64,000 nucleotides of DNA from Xenorhabdus sp014467285 (GCF_014467285.1 NZ_NKHR01000004.1:227086-291085); one strand, 5' to 3'. Shown: positions 25,836 to 36,058, counted from the first letter of the stretch. The notes: generated by a model from the sequence alone, not told the origin. Translations and numbers: made by a program.

Positions 25836-27173
25836 TTATTCCTTAAAATCGTTAGCGTCCAGCTCATGACGTGCCAGCAATTTATAAAATTCAGTCCGGT
25901 TACGCCCTGCCATGCGGGCAGCATGGGTCACATTGCCTTTGGTCATTTGCAACAATTTGCGCAGATAATTCAGTTCAAACTGCCCACGAGCTTCCACAAA
26001 TGTCGGCAACGCCGTATTTTCTCCTTCCAATGCCTGCATAACCAAAGCATCACTAATAACCGGAGCCATCGTCAACGCCACACATTGTTCTATAACGTTA
26101 ACCAATTGACGAACATTGCCCGGCCAACTTGCTGCCACCAGACATTTCATGGCATTAGTGGAAAAACTACGCACAAAGGGTTTATGGCGCTTGGCTGATT
26201 CTCGTAACAGATGATTGGCCAATAAAGGAATATCTTCCGCACGTTCATTCAATGCAGGAATTTTCAGGTTCACGACATTTAATCTGTAATAGAGATCTTC
26301 ACGAAACTCATTACGCTGCATTGCTTTTGGTAAGTCACGGTGGGTGGCAGAAATAATTCTGACATCAATGTCGATATCTCGGTTACTTCCTAATGGACGA
26401 ACCTTTCGCTCCTGCAAAACTCTCAATAACTTAACTTGCAGCGCCATCGGCATATCACCGATCTCATCGAGAAATAAGGTTCCACCTTGAGCCGCTAAAA
26501 ATAATCCTTCCCGGCTACTGACAGCACCAGTAAATGCCCCCTTGGCGTGACCAAACAGTTCAGATTCAAGTAACTGCTCAGGTAAGGCACCGCAGTTAAT
26601 GGCAATAAAAGGTTTCTTCGCTCTGGGGCTTGCCCGATGGATGGCTTGAGCCAATACTTCCTTACCGGTTCCGCTTTGCCCATTAATCAAAACGCTGACA
26701 TCAGACAGAGCCACCATTTTTGCCTGTTCCAACAGACGCAACATCAAGGGGCTGCGCGTGACAATCTGCTCACTCCATTGTCCATCTATAGCTGGCGTTG
26801 ACAGCTCCAGAGCGTCATCAATAGCTTTATAAAGTGCATCACGGTCAACGGGTTTGGTCAGGAAACTAAATACGCCTTGCTGGGTTGCTGCTACTGCATC
26901 AGGGATAGAACCGTGAGCGGTCAGAATAATGACAGGCATACCAGGATGCTGTTTCTGAATTTCGGCAAACAGTGCCATACCATCCATTTCATCCATTCGC
27001 AAGTCGCTGATAACCAGATCTATTTTATCTTTCACCAGAATACGCAACCCTTCATGGCCACTCTCGGCTGTCGTGACACGAAACCCTTCGCTAGTCAGAC
27101 GCATTCCCAATAGTTTTAGTAAGCCTGGATCATCATCAACTAAAAGAAGATGGGCGGGATTGCGTACTGTCAT
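25836..27173 (-). CDS. glrR: Sigma-54 response regulator GlrR (QseF)
   Basis: 445 residues. Receiver domain (about 8-120) with the phosphoacceptor Asp in DLVISDLRMDEMDG. The AAA+ domain has Walker A GQSGTGKE, the sigma-54 contact loop GAFTGA and Walker B FLDEIGDM. A Fis-type HTH at the C-terminus ends GRNRTEFYKLL. It activates glmY from a sigma-54 promoter. It is the last gene of the glrK-qseG-glrR unit. Three TGTC-N10-GAC(A/G) sites ahead of glmY are the expected targets. Confidence 0.96.
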   Translation of the reverse strand: MTVRNPAHLLLVDDDPGLLKLLGMRLTSEGFRVTTAESGHEGLRILVKDKIDLVISDLRMDEMDGMALFAEIQKQHPGMPVIILTAHGSIPDAVAATQQGVFSFLTKPVDRDALYKAIDDALELSTPAIDGQWSEQIVTRSPLMLRLLEQAKMVALSDVSVLINGQSGTGKEVLAQAIHRASPRAKKPFIAINCGALPEQLLESELFGHAKGAFTGAVSSREGLFLAAQGGTLFLDEIGDMPMALQVKLLRVLQERKVRPLGSNRDIDIDVRIISATHRDLPKAMQRNEFREDLYYRLNVVNLKIPALNERAEDIPLLANHLLRESAKRHKPFVRSFSTNAMKCLVAASWPGNVRQLVNVIEQCVALTMAPVISDALVMQALEGENTALPTFVEARGQFELNYLRKLLQMTKGNVTHAARMAGRNRTEFYKLLARHELDANDFKE

Positions 27174-27175
27174 TA

Positions 27176-28048
27176 TTATTCGGCTCCTTTTTCTGCTGGG
27201 GGATTAGCTTCCGGGTTTTTCATTTCCTCATCCGTTGCCGATTTATCTTCCTGCTCTAATTTATTGGATGAAGTATCTGAGCCCTTCATTTGTTCTGTTC
27301 CACTTGGAGTGACAAGACTACTTTGGCCTTGTTTACGGGAAGAAAGCTGGCGTTCAATATCTGTCAGATTTTCTAGTTTGCGGGATATTGAACGAAGTTC
27401 ATATTCTAAACGTGCTCGCGCTTCTTTCAAGCGATCAATTTTATTATCACTGTCAAGCTGGAACCGCTGAAACTTAACCCTCTCTTCAGCGAGGTTGATT
27501 CTCAAATATTGCTGTTCACGCCACAATTGGAAGAGTGTCCGCAAGGCTACGGGAAACTGCGTACTATATCGATTAAGATTCTCTACAATTTTCCGGCGTT
27601 CAGCCATTGTAGAAGCCGCTCTATTCATCAAGATACTCTGTTTGAACGTTTGATGCCAATCAGTTGTATTGAAGTTGTACGCTATTTCACGCGCTTCAAC
27701 TGAGGATAAGCGGTCCGCACAATCAATGACTCTAAGCCAATAAAGCCCGTTTTCCATTGCCGATGGTTTTGTTATATCCCAGATTGAATCACAATCCTTA
27801 AGACGATAATCTGTAACATGTTGTTCAGGCAGGATAGACTGTGCAATTGATGCCAGATTGTCTGCTCCGGTGGTTTTCACACACCCGGTCAGTAAATAGG
27901 GAATAAACAATAACAACATGGCACGGAAACGTAAGGTTGAAGCGCGTGCCAGAATAGTCTGCATAACAGCAGTTTTTTTCATCGGCTGAGTCACAATATC
28001 TTGCTGTCCCGTCTTCGTCATAAGGCGGTAAGTAAACCGGTTATACAT
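27176..28048 (-). CDS. qseG: Outer-membrane lipoprotein QseG
   Basis: Up to 290 residues. A hydrophobic stretch (MLLLFIPYLLTGC) with lipobox LLTGC gives a lipoprotein signal. The chosen ATG at 28048 is 5 bases from the glrK stop; in-frame ATGs also occur at 28021 and 27982 and no strong ribosome site decides. The middle region has CDSIWDI and a long coiled-coil (about 190-235, REEQYLRINLAEERVKFQ-type heptads) followed by a disordered Ser/Glu-rich tail. QseG links to GlrK signalling and to cell division factors in enteric bacteria. The start is the uncertain part. Confidence 0.85.
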   Translation of the reverse strand: MYNRFTYRLMTKTGQQDIVTQPMKKTAVMQTILARASTLRFRAMLLLFIPYLLTGCVKTTGADNLASIAQSILPEQHVTDYRLKDCDSIWDITKPSAMENGLYWLRVIDCADRLSSVEAREIAYNFNTTDWHQTFKQSILMNRAASTMAERRKIVENLNRYSTQFPVALRTLFQLWREQQYLRINLAEERVKFQRFQLDSDNKIDRLKEARARLEYELRSISRKLENLTDIERQLSSRKQGQSSLVTPSGTEQMKGSDTSSNKLEQEDKSATDEEMKNPEANPPAEKGAE

Positions 28049-28053
28049 ATTAT

Positions 28054-29493
28054 TTAGCTGTTCTCTGCGGTTAATGGCAGTTCAATTCGAAAACATACGT
28101 CAGCAAATTCGGATTCTATCAGATGAAGCTCTCCCCTCATCTGTTTAATACAATCTTGCGCAATGCTTAAGCCAAGGCCACTTCCTTTAACAGCGCCTTT
28201 TCTTTGCAGTTTCCCCTGATAAAATGGCTCAAAAATCATACTTTTTTCTAATTCGGGGATAGGCGTTCCTGTGTTGGCAATGTCAATTTGAAGATTTTCC
28301 CCCGTTTGCCGACTGGAAATCCAAATGTTACCGGATTCAGCACCATAGTGCACTGCATTGGAGTAGAGATTATCAATCACCTTTCTCAATAAATGAGGTT
28401 CCGCCCAACAATACTCCATATGCAATTGAATTTCTGTATTAATGTTTTTCGCACGAGCTGGCAGTTGATGTGACAACACAACACTATTCACAATCTCTTT
28501 TAAAGACACAACCTGATGCTCAGCAGGGCCATCTGCCAGTTTACGGTTATATTCGAGTAATTGATCGATAAGCTGTTGCAAATGCCTGCTGCTGCTGTCC
28601 AGAATACTGACAACTTCTCTTTGATCTGCGGTCAGCGGCCCGGCGACTTCATCTGCCAATAACTCCGTCCCTTCACGCATACTGGCTAAAGGTGTTTTCA
28701 GTTCGTGGGAAATATGACGTAAAAATTCATGGCGCTGAGATTCAAGCCAGGATAACCGCTCACTTAACCAAATAATGCGCTGTGCCAGCGATCGCAATTC
28801 CCGTGGCCCTTTAAATGATTCAATCTCATTTTCCAATGATTGCCCTTTTCCTAACCGATTAATCATCCGCTCAATGCCTTTCACCGGCCCAATGATCATA
28901 CGTGTAAATAGCGCGATCAAAAACGCACTTAACAGGAATAAGATAAGGCTTTGCCAACCAAAAAGTTGCCCTTTCTCTGCAATATCTTTTTGCAATTGTT
29001 CACCACGACTGAAAATGATATTTCGGGTTTCCTGTACCAAAAGATTATTAGCAGTAGAGAATTCTTCAAGTAATTTAGATACAGCAGGCTCCGGGACGCC
29101 GTTACTACAGGAAATTTTTGTCAAACCTGATAATAGCTCATTAAACTTTTTCGTATACTCTGCATTAGCCAACATGGCTATCTGATCACCGAGCATAGTT
29201 GTATATTGTCGGTATTGTCGTTGATAGAGCCTTTCCAGCCGCGCATCGCCCAATACACAATATTGACGGTAACTACGCTCCATCTCAAGGGCAGAACCAA
29301 TCATCGCTTCACTGCGACGCGCATCCGATAAAGTTGAACGACTAATTTCAGCAGCTTGAGTACTCAACTGGTCGAGGCTTTGATAAGCCTGATAAGCCAG
29401 CACTAAGAGTGGTAATAGCACCAGACAGAAAGCCATTACAACCAGTTGGCGTAACGAACGTGGAAATAAACGCCATTTTTTCAAAGAAATCAT
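28054..29493 (-). CDS. glrK: Sensor histidine kinase GlrK (QseE)
   Basis: 479 residues from the ATG at 29493 (MISLKKWRLFPRSLRQLV, the family start); twelve further codons are open upstream. Two membrane segments (about 15-37 and 165-190) flank a periplasmic sensor loop with MERSYRQYCVLGD. A HAMP-like stretch follows, then the H-box FLRHISHELKTPLASM with the phosphorylated His, N-box DNLYSNAVHYGAE and G-box GSGLGLSIAQD. It phosphorylates GlrR to drive glmY. Downstream qseG and glrR are 5 and 2 bases from their neighbours, forming one operon. Confidence 0.95.
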   Translation of the reverse strand: MISLKKWRLFPRSLRQLVVMAFCLVLLPLLVLAYQAYQSLDQLSTQAAEISRSTLSDARRSEAMIGSALEMERSYRQYCVLGDARLERLYQRQYRQYTTMLGDQIAMLANAEYTKKFNELLSGLTKISCSNGVPEPAVSKLLEEFSTANNLLVQETRNIIFSRGEQLQKDIAEKGQLFGWQSLILFLLSAFLIALFTRMIIGPVKGIERMINRLGKGQSLENEIESFKGPRELRSLAQRIIWLSERLSWLESQRHEFLRHISHELKTPLASMREGTELLADEVAGPLTADQREVVSILDSSSRHLQQLIDQLLEYNRKLADGPAEHQVVSLKEIVNSVVLSHQLPARAKNINTEIQLHMEYCWAEPHLLRKVIDNLYSNAVHYGAESGNIWISSRQTGENLQIDIANTGTPIPELEKSMIFEPFYQGKLQRKGAVKGSGLGLSIAQDCIKQMRGELHLIESEFADVCFRIELPLTAENS

Positions 29494-29689
29494 CTCATAA
29501 CCTGCAATTACATTAATGCTAACCGACATAAGGCGGAAGAGGTAAGCCTGCCTGATGATAGATTATAACGTTACTTTTTCTCTGCTTTTTTGCAACTAGT
29601 TGAAAATAATGGGTAACTGAGAACTATATGGGTGCATACAGTGGGTACATATATGAACACGATGGACAGGATTCGCCTGTAATAATGAC

Positions 29690-29721
29690 GGCGGGATAGT
29701 AACTTTATTTACTATCCCGCC
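29690..29721 (-). terminator. Hairpin beyond glmY
   Basis: GGCGGGATAGTAA pairs perfectly with TTACTATCCCGCC across a 6-base loop. No T-run on either strand, so this may be a stability or processing element more than an intrinsic terminator. Confidence 0.5.
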
Positions 29722-29915
29722 AGCGAGGAACCTTCATGCTACCTGATGAGCATGATAGGTGGTGCCTCACTCCACGTGTCGCCCTGTGTTTGATAAAGCC
29801 CGAAAGCGAGTATCATGATGTTGGACGGTAGGCACCTTACTTCGGCATCATTCTGGGCTTATGTGGCATGTTTCCACCTATTTGCGGGCCGACATAAAAA
29901 GTTGAATGAGCAACT
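29690..29915 (-). ncRNA. glmY: GlmY small RNA locus
   Basis: Minus-strand RNA beginning near 29915. The 5' end AGTTGCTCATTCAACTT with TTATGTCGGCCC downstream closely resembles E. coli GlmY (AGTGGCTCATTCACC, TTATGTCAGCCC). It sits between glrK and purL as in E. coli. GlmY raises glucosamine-6-phosphate synthase output by sparing GlmZ from RapZ/RNase E. The 3' end is not certain: a strong hairpin (29690-29721) closes the region but lacks a T-run, and the E. coli RNA is shorter (about 184 nt). Confidence 0.8.
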
Positions 29916-29943
29916 GCCAGTTATTATGCACATTGTATGCCAA
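29916..29943 (-). promoter_or_regulatory. Sigma-54 promoter of glmY
   Basis: TTGGCATACAATGTGCAT has the invariant GG and GC dinucleotides exactly 10 bases apart, 12 bases before the predicted start at 29915/29916. Confidence 0.85.
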
Positions 29944-30046
29944 CTTGCAAAATAATTTTTAATTTATTGATTTTATTAAAAATTTTAAAATAGCTAAATT
30001 CTTTGGATTTCTTTATCAACGTTTTCTAATGCCCGACATGTATTAT

Positions 30047-30159
30047 TGTCGTCTATTTATGACACTTAAGCACATGTAAATATTTTTATTTTTATATCAA
30101 TAAATTAAGTGTCACCTATTTGAGACACTGATAAAAGCCATTGTCGCCATTTGGAGACG
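30047..30159. promoter_or_regulatory. Three GlrR binding sites upstream of glmY
   Basis: TGTC-N10-GACA at 30047-30064 and 30110-30127, and TGTC-N10-GACG at 30142-30159. They lie upstream of the sigma-54 promoter at distances typical of enhancer sites, matching the known three-site layout in E. coli. Confidence 0.8.
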
Positions 30160-30229
30160 TTTTCCTTAAAACTCATTAATAACATCAAATTAGTGGCAAA
30201 ATACTTTTAATTTTTCAGGATGATGAAAT

Positions 30230-30258
30230 AAAGGCCCTGATGAATTTTCAGAGCCTTT
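30230..30258 (-). terminator. purL terminator
   Basis: AAAGGCTCTGA / TCAGGGCCTTT stem with a 7-base loop, then TATTTC on the minus strand; 29 bases beyond the purL stop. T-run is weak. Confidence 0.65.
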
Positions 30259-30286
30259 ACAGAGAAAAATGAAATTGCCAGAGAAA

Positions 30287-33200
30287 TTAGCCTAACTGTT
30301 TGCGTGCATTACGGAAAATACGCATCCATGGGCTATCTTCACCCCATTCTTCAGGGTGCCAGGAATTACTGACAGTACGGAATACCCTTTCAGGATGAGG
30401 CATCATCACCGTGACTCGCCCATCAAGGTTAGTTACTGACGTGATCCCGTTCACAGAACCATTCGGGTTTGCAGGATAATTTTCTGTCACTGAACCGTAG
30501 TTATCAACAAAGCGCAATGCCACTTGCTGCTGCTTTTCAAGTTCCACCAAGCTCAGGCTGTTTCTGAACTCCACTTGACCTTCACCATGAGCAACCGCAA
30601 TCGGCAAGCGAGAACCTGCCATATCTTTCAGGAACAGCGAAGGGCTATCCATGACTTCCACTAAACTAAAACGCGCTTCATAGCGCTCTGAACGGTTACG
30701 AACAAAGCGCGGCCAGTGTTCTGTCCCCGGAATCAGTTCATGCAAATTAGACATCATCTGGCAACCGTTACACACGCCAAGTGCCAACGTATCCGGTCTT
30801 GCAAAAAAGTTCGCAAAATCATCACGCACGCGTGAATTAAACAGAATGGATTTTGCCCAACCTTCACCCGCACCAAGTACATCCCCATATGAGAAGCCAC
30901 CACAAGCCACCAGTGTCTGGAATTGATCCAATGTGATGCGTCCACTCAACAAATCACTCATATGGACATCCACGGCCTCAAACCCTGCACGATGGAATGC
31001 AGCCGCCATTTCGACCTGAGAGTTAACACCTTGTTCACGCAATACGGCAACACGCGGGCGTATTTTTTTCGCGATGTAACAAGCCGCAATATCTTCAGCA
31101 GGATCAAAAGACAATTTCACATTCAAACCGGGATCATTCTCATCCTGTTTTGCCTGATGTTCTTGATCAGCACATTCTGGGTTATCACGCAGGCGCTGCA
31201 TTTGCCACGTCGTTTCTGCCCACCATAAGCGCAACGTACTGCGGTTTTGGCGATAAACCTCCATATTGTTACTGGAAATAATGAAATCATCGCCTGACTG
31301 AGCTTTACCCAAATAATGTACACAGCCATGCAAGCCATAGTCAGCCAACAAATTTTCAACCTGCTCTCTGTCAGTTTCGCGAATTTGTATCACTGCACCC
31401 AATTCTTCGCTAAACAATGCCGACAAGATGTCTTCATCAAATGCACTGAGATCGACATGCAATCCACAATGGCCCGCAAAAGCCATTTCAGCCAATGTCA
31501 CCAACAAACCACCATCTGAACGATCATGATAAGCCAACAATTTTTGTTCTGAAATCAGTTGCTGAATTGCATTAAAGAAACCACGCAGTTGTTCGACACT
31601 GCGAACATCCGCCGTTTTATCGCCAAGCTGACGATAAACCTGAGCCAGTGCGGTTCCTCCCAGTGCATTCTGTCCTTGTCCCAGATCGATTAACAAAAGG
31701 GCGTTGTCATCTTCAGTAGATAATTCTGGCGTTACTGTGCGGCGAACATCTTCCACCCGGGCAAACGCACTGATAACCAATGAAAGTGGTGAAGTCATTT
31801 CACGCTCTTCCCCGTTTTGATTCCAACGGGTTTTCATTGACATTGAATCCTTACCCACTGGAATGGTCAATCCCAGCGCCGGACACAACTCTTCCCCCAC
31901 CGCTTTCACTGCAGCATACAAACCCGCGTCTTCACCTGCATGGCCTGATGCCGACATCCAGTTAGCCGATAATTTCACTCGTTTCAGATCCTGCACATAC
32001 GCAGAAGCGATATTGGTCAATGCTTCCCCAACTGCCATACGTGCCGAGGCAGCAAAATCCAGTAATGCAATCGGTGCCCGCTCTCCCATTGACATAGCTT
32101 CACCGTAATAGCTGTCTAAACTGGCAGTAGTCACTGCACAATCTGCCACAGGGATTTGCCACGGGCCAACCATCTGATCACGGGCAACCATACCTGTTAT
32201 GGTGCGATCCCCAATCGTAATCAGGAATGTTTTCTCTGCAACAGCCGGTAAATGCAGAACACGTTTTACGGCTTCCGCAAGATCAATCCCTTTACGATCT
32301 AAATGTTGCCCTTGTGCTTTCAAGACCTGCACATTTTTTAGCATTTTGGGTGTCTTGCCGAGCAGCACATCCAAAGGCATATCGATTGGCTGATTATTAA
32401 AATGGTTGTCATTCAATACAAGGTGTCGTTCTTCTGTTGCTTCCCCAATCACAGCATAGGGAGCACGTTCCCGACGGCAAATTTCTTCAAACAGAGCAAG
32501 CTGCTCAGGGGCTACCGCCAGAACATAACGCTCTTGAGATTCATTGCACCATAACTGTAATGGGCTCATTCCCGGTTCATCATTGAGAATGTTACGCAGT
32601 TCAAAGCGTCCGCCTCGGCCGCCATCACTGACTAATTCAGGCATAGCATTTGATAAGCCACCAGCCCCTACATCATGGATAAACAGAATGGGATTTTTCT
32701 CCCCCCGCTGCCAGCAACTATCAATCACTTCCTGACAACGACGTTCCATCTCTGCATTATCACGCTGCACAGAGGCAAAATCTAAGTCCGCATCAGATTG
32801 ACCCGATGTCATTGAGGATGCAGCACCGCCCCCCAAACCGATATTCATGCTTGGCCCACCCAACACAATTAATTTTGCGCCAACTGGGATATCCCCTTTC
32901 TGGACGTGCTCTTCACAAATATTTCCAATTCCCCCTGCCAGCATGATGGGTTTGTGATAACCACGTAGTTCTGTACCGTTATGGGAGTACACGTTTTCTT
33001 CATAAGTTCTGAAATACCCCAACAATGCCGGACGACCAAACTCGTTGTTAAACGCAGCACCGCCCAATGGCCCTTCCAGCATGATATCCAACGCACTGAC
33101 TATACGTTCAGGCTTACCGAAATCTTCTTCCCACGGCTGTTCAAAGCCGGGAATTTTCAGGTTTGAGACTGAGAATCCTACCAATCCAGCTTTAGGTTTG

Positions 33201-34174
33201 GCTCCTCGCCCTGTTGCACCTTCATCACGAATTTCTCCGCCAGAGCCGGTTGCAGCACCAGGCCAGGGCGAAATTGCCGTCGGATGGTTATGGGTTTCGA
33301 CTTTCATCAAGATATGAGCGTGCTCTTGATGGTAATCATAGATACCCGTTGCGGGATCAGGGAAAAAGCGACCAATATGGGAGCCTTCCATCACAGCAGC
33401 GTTATCTTTATAAGCTGAGAGCACATGATCTGGTGTCTGTTCAAATGTATTTTTGATCATTTTGAACAGCGACTTGGGTTGGGCCTGACCATCAATAACC
33501 CAATCTGCATTGAAAATTTTGTGGCGGCAGTGTTCAGAATTCGCCTGAGCAAACATATAGAGTTCAACATCCGTCGGATTACGTTCCAACATCTGGAACG
33601 CTCTCACCAGATAATCAATTTCATCCGCAGCCAGAGCCAAACCCAGTTCAATATTTGCTGATTCCAGTGCTGTCCGTCCCAATTGCAAGACATCAATCTG
33701 TTTCAATGGCGAAGGTTTTTGTTGGGAAAACAGCGCATCAGCCTGTTCAAACTCCGTGAACACACTTTCCATCATGCGATCATGCAATAATGCTGACAGC
33801 GCTTGCCCCTGCTCAGCATTCATACCAGCACCCTGAATATAATAGGCAATTCCCCTTTCTAAACGGACAATCTGGTTTAGACCACAATTGTGGACAATTT
33901 CTGTCGCTTTCGATGACCAAGGAGATATTGTTCCCGGCCTTGGTGTCACTAACAATAGTTGACCTTTCGGCTCATATTCAGCCAAAGAGGGACCATACTT
34001 TAATAGCCGATTTAATTTTTCCCGTTCATCTCCTGTAATTGGAGCGCTAACATCTGCAAAATACACATATTCTGCATAAATGCCTGTAACAGGAAGCCGC
34101 TGATCTTGGCACTGGGAAAGGAGCTTAGTAATACGAAACGCTGATAAAGCGGGCGAGCCACGCAGAATTTCCAT
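30287..34174 (-). CDS. purL: Phosphoribosylformylglycinamidine synthase
   Basis: 1295 residues when started at the ATG at 34174 (MEILRGSPALSAFRI), the same length as E. coli PurL; 36 further codons are open upstream but lie in the promoter region. Catalyses the glutamine- and ATP-dependent step from FGAR to FGAM in purine synthesis. Domains in order: N-terminal, two FGAM-synthetase halves (with GSGGEIRDEGATGRG), and a C-terminal class I amidotransferase with its Cys in LGVCNGCQMMS. A PurR box lies ahead of it. A monocistronic unit. Confidence 0.97.
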   Translation of the reverse strand: MEILRGSPALSAFRITKLLSQCQDQRLPVTGIYAEYVYFADVSAPITGDEREKLNRLLKYGPSLAEYEPKGQLLLVTPRPGTISPWSSKATEIVHNCGLNQIVRLERGIAYYIQGAGMNAEQGQALSALLHDRMMESVFTEFEQADALFSQQKPSPLKQIDVLQLGRTALESANIELGLALAADEIDYLVRAFQMLERNPTDVELYMFAQANSEHCRHKIFNADWVIDGQAQPKSLFKMIKNTFEQTPDHVLSAYKDNAAVMEGSHIGRFFPDPATGIYDYHQEHAHILMKVETHNHPTAISPWPGAATGSGGEIRDEGATGRGAKPKAGLVGFSVSNLKIPGFEQPWEEDFGKPERIVSALDIMLEGPLGGAAFNNEFGRPALLGYFRTYEENVYSHNGTELRGYHKPIMLAGGIGNICEEHVQKGDIPVGAKLIVLGGPSMNIGLGGGAASSMTSGQSDADLDFASVQRDNAEMERRCQEVIDSCWQRGEKNPILFIHDVGAGGLSNAMPELVSDGGRGGRFELRNILNDEPGMSPLQLWCNESQERYVLAVAPEQLALFEEICRRERAPYAVIGEATEERHLVLNDNHFNNQPIDMPLDVLLGKTPKMLKNVQVLKAQGQHLDRKGIDLAEAVKRVLHLPAVAEKTFLITIGDRTITGMVARDQMVGPWQIPVADCAVTTASLDSYYGEAMSMGERAPIALLDFAASARMAVGEALTNIASAYVQDLKRVKLSANWMSASGHAGEDAGLYAAVKAVGEELCPALGLTIPVGKDSMSMKTRWNQNGEEREMTSPLSLVISAFARVEDVRRTVTPELSTEDDNALLLIDLGQGQNALGGTALAQVYRQLGDKTADVRSVEQLRGFFNAIQQLISEQKLLAYHDRSDGGLLVTLAEMAFAGHCGLHVDLSAFDEDILSALFSEELGAVIQIRETDREQVENLLADYGLHGCVHYLGKAQSGDDFIISSNNMEVYRQNRSTLRLWWAETTWQMQRLRDNPECADQEHQAKQDENDPGLNVKLSFDPAEDIAACYIAKKIRPRVAVLREQGVNSQVEMAAAFHRAGFEAVDVHMSDLLSGRITLDQFQTLVACGGFSYGDVLGAGEGWAKSILFNSRVRDDFANFFARPDTLALGVCNGCQMMSNLHELIPGTEHWPRFVRNRSERYEARFSLVEVMDSPSLFLKDMAGSRLPIAVAHGEGQVEFRNSLSLVELEKQQQVALRFVDNYGSVTENYPANPNGSVNGITSVTNLDGRVTVMMPHPERVFRTVSNSWHPEEWGEDSPWMRIFRNARKQLG

Positions 34175-34260
34175 AATAATAGGTTCTCTCATCTTAGAAG
34201 CAAAGCCTGACTGATGCCTCAGGGGGAAACGCGAGACATTATAGAGGAATGTTCGCCCTG

Positions 34261-34276
34261 ACGAAACCGTTTGCGT
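34261..34276. promoter_or_regulatory. PurR box upstream of purL
   Basis: ACGAAACCGTTTGCGT matches the 16-bp PurR consensus at 14 positions, 87 bases upstream of the purL ATG. Confidence 0.75.
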
Positions 34277-34441
34277 GACCATTTATTAACCTAACAATAC
34301 ACTTAATAAAGCTTCTAAATTAATTTAATAAAGTTGCACATCCCAATTTTGTTGCGCAAAATTCTCGATTACTGGGAATTTGACCATGCTATTATCTTAT
34401 ATTTCACACGGGGCCTAATCGCACTGGCGAGAGATAACTAT

Positions 34442-36037
34442 TTGAGTAATATAAAGATTAATTATTTTGTTATCGTTATTATCGCGCTCCTCTCTGCTGC
34501 CATCATTGGCCTGAACATCAATTGGCCCAATAAACAGCAGGAGCAGATAAACAAAATTCTGGCACGGGGAGAGCTTCGGGTTAGTACCATTACCTCTCCT
34601 CTGATTTCTCTTAACAATAAAAATGAACCCACGGGATTCGACTATGAACTAGCCAAACGGTTTGCTGATTATCTGGGTGTTAAACTTGTCATTAAATTTC
34701 GTACCAACATTAACCAGCTTTTTGACGACTTAGAAAATGATAAAGCCGATTTTTTGGCTGCAAGCCTTATCTATAATAGAGATAGGCTGGATCAAACACG
34801 CACGGGCCCTGCCTACGCATCAGTCTTACAACAGCTAGTTTATCGTAAAGGGACAACGCGCCCACGCTCGTTTAATGATTTAAAAGGCACTCTCATCGTC
34901 ACCGCTGGCTCAACCCATGCAAGCGAACTAAGAAAATGGAAAGAGCAATCTTATCCTGATTTAACTTGGCAAGAGACGTCACACGAAAACGCTCAGCAAT
35001 TACTTGAACAAGTTTCCGAGGGGATAATCGACTATACAATCAGCGATTCAATCAGCTTAGCCCTGCAACAGCGTATTCATCCCAATTTAGCCGTTGCTTT
35101 TGATGTCAGTGAAGAACGTCCCCTGACTTGGTATTTAAGACGAAATGATGATTATAGTCTCTATTCAGCCATGCTTGATTTTTTCAGCATGTTGGCTGAA
35201 AACGGCATTATGTCGCGGCTGCAAGAAAAGTATTTCAGTCATGTCGGTTCGTTCGACTATTTCGATACCATTTCATTTATTCGCGCTATCAATACAACAT
35301 TACCGACATATCAGCCAATTTTTGAAAAATATGCCGGTTCACTTGATTGGCAATTAGTGGCATCTATTGCATGGCAAGAATCGCATTGGGACCCTCAGGC
35401 AACATCGCCCACTGGCGTCCGTGGCCTGATGATGCTCACTCGCCCGACAGCGGAATGGGCGGGTGTTCACGATCGGCTAGATCCGGAAGAGAGTGTGAAA
35501 GGTGGAATGTCCTATTTGCACTATTTGATGGATCGGTTGCCAATAACTATTCCGGAAGATGAACGTATCTGGTTCGCCCTCGCCGCTTATAATATGGGGT
35601 ATGGACATGTGCTTGATGTCAGGAAATTAACTGCTGTACAAAAAGGTAACCCTGACAGTTGGTTGGATGTTAAAAAACGCCTGCCCCTGCTAAGCAAGAA
35701 AAAATACTATACCAATACAACGTATGGTTATGCTCGCGGCTATGAAGCTTATCGCTATGTGGAAAATATCCGGCGTTACTATTTGAGTCTGGAAGGGTAT
35801 CTGCAAGCAAAAGCTAACCGTGAGAAAGCAGAGAGAGATGAAATTCTGGTGAATACAACCACAATCAGCGAGCCTCAACCTGAAAATGGTAAAACCGACA
35901 GTAATGATGCAGAAATTATGAAAACAGGTAATGATAAAGCGGAAAACACCAAAGCTGAATCCCATGAAAAAACGCCGGAGGAAAAAACGCCGGAGGAAAA
36001 AACTCCGGCGCAATCTGGGAAGGTAGTCCAGCCATAA
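34442..36037 (+). CDS. mltF: Membrane-bound lytic transglycosylase F
   Basis: Two-domain murein lytic transglycosylase of the outer membrane. I choose TTG at 34442, preceded by GAGAG, which gives 531 residues and the family layout: short basic lead, one hydrophobic segment (YFVIVIIALLSAAIIGL), then a solute-binding-like domain (about 40-265, ARGELRVSTI) and a goose-type lysozyme-like domain with catalytic Glu in AWQESHWDPQATSPTG and the AYNMGYGH motif. A longer frame starts at another TTG at 34334 with no visible ribosome site. The C-terminal tail carries three near-perfect EKTPE repeats (codon-level repeat 35967-36010) and is unlike E. coli. Confidence 0.88.
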   Translation: MSNIKINYFVIVIIALLSAAIIGLNINWPNKQQEQINKILARGELRVSTITSPLISLNNKNEPTGFDYELAKRFADYLGVKLVIKFRTNINQLFDDLENDKADFLAASLIYNRDRLDQTRTGPAYASVLQQLVYRKGTTRPRSFNDLKGTLIVTAGSTHASELRKWKEQSYPDLTWQETSHENAQQLLEQVSEGIIDYTISDSISLALQQRIHPNLAVAFDVSEERPLTWYLRRNDDYSLYSAMLDFFSMLAENGIMSRLQEKYFSHVGSFDYFDTISFIRAINTTLPTYQPIFEKYAGSLDWQLVASIAWQESHWDPQATSPTGVRGLMMLTRPTAEWAGVHDRLDPEESVKGGMSYLHYLMDRLPITIPEDERIWFALAAYNMGYGHVLDVRKLTAVQKGNPDSWLDVKKRLPLLSKKKYYTNTTYGYARGYEAYRYVENIRRYYLSLEGYLQAKANREKAERDEILVNTTTISEPQPENGKTDSNDAEIMKTGNDKAENTKAESHEKTPEEKTPEEKTPAQSGKVVQP

Positions 36038-36058
36038 CAGGTCGTTAATCATCACTGA

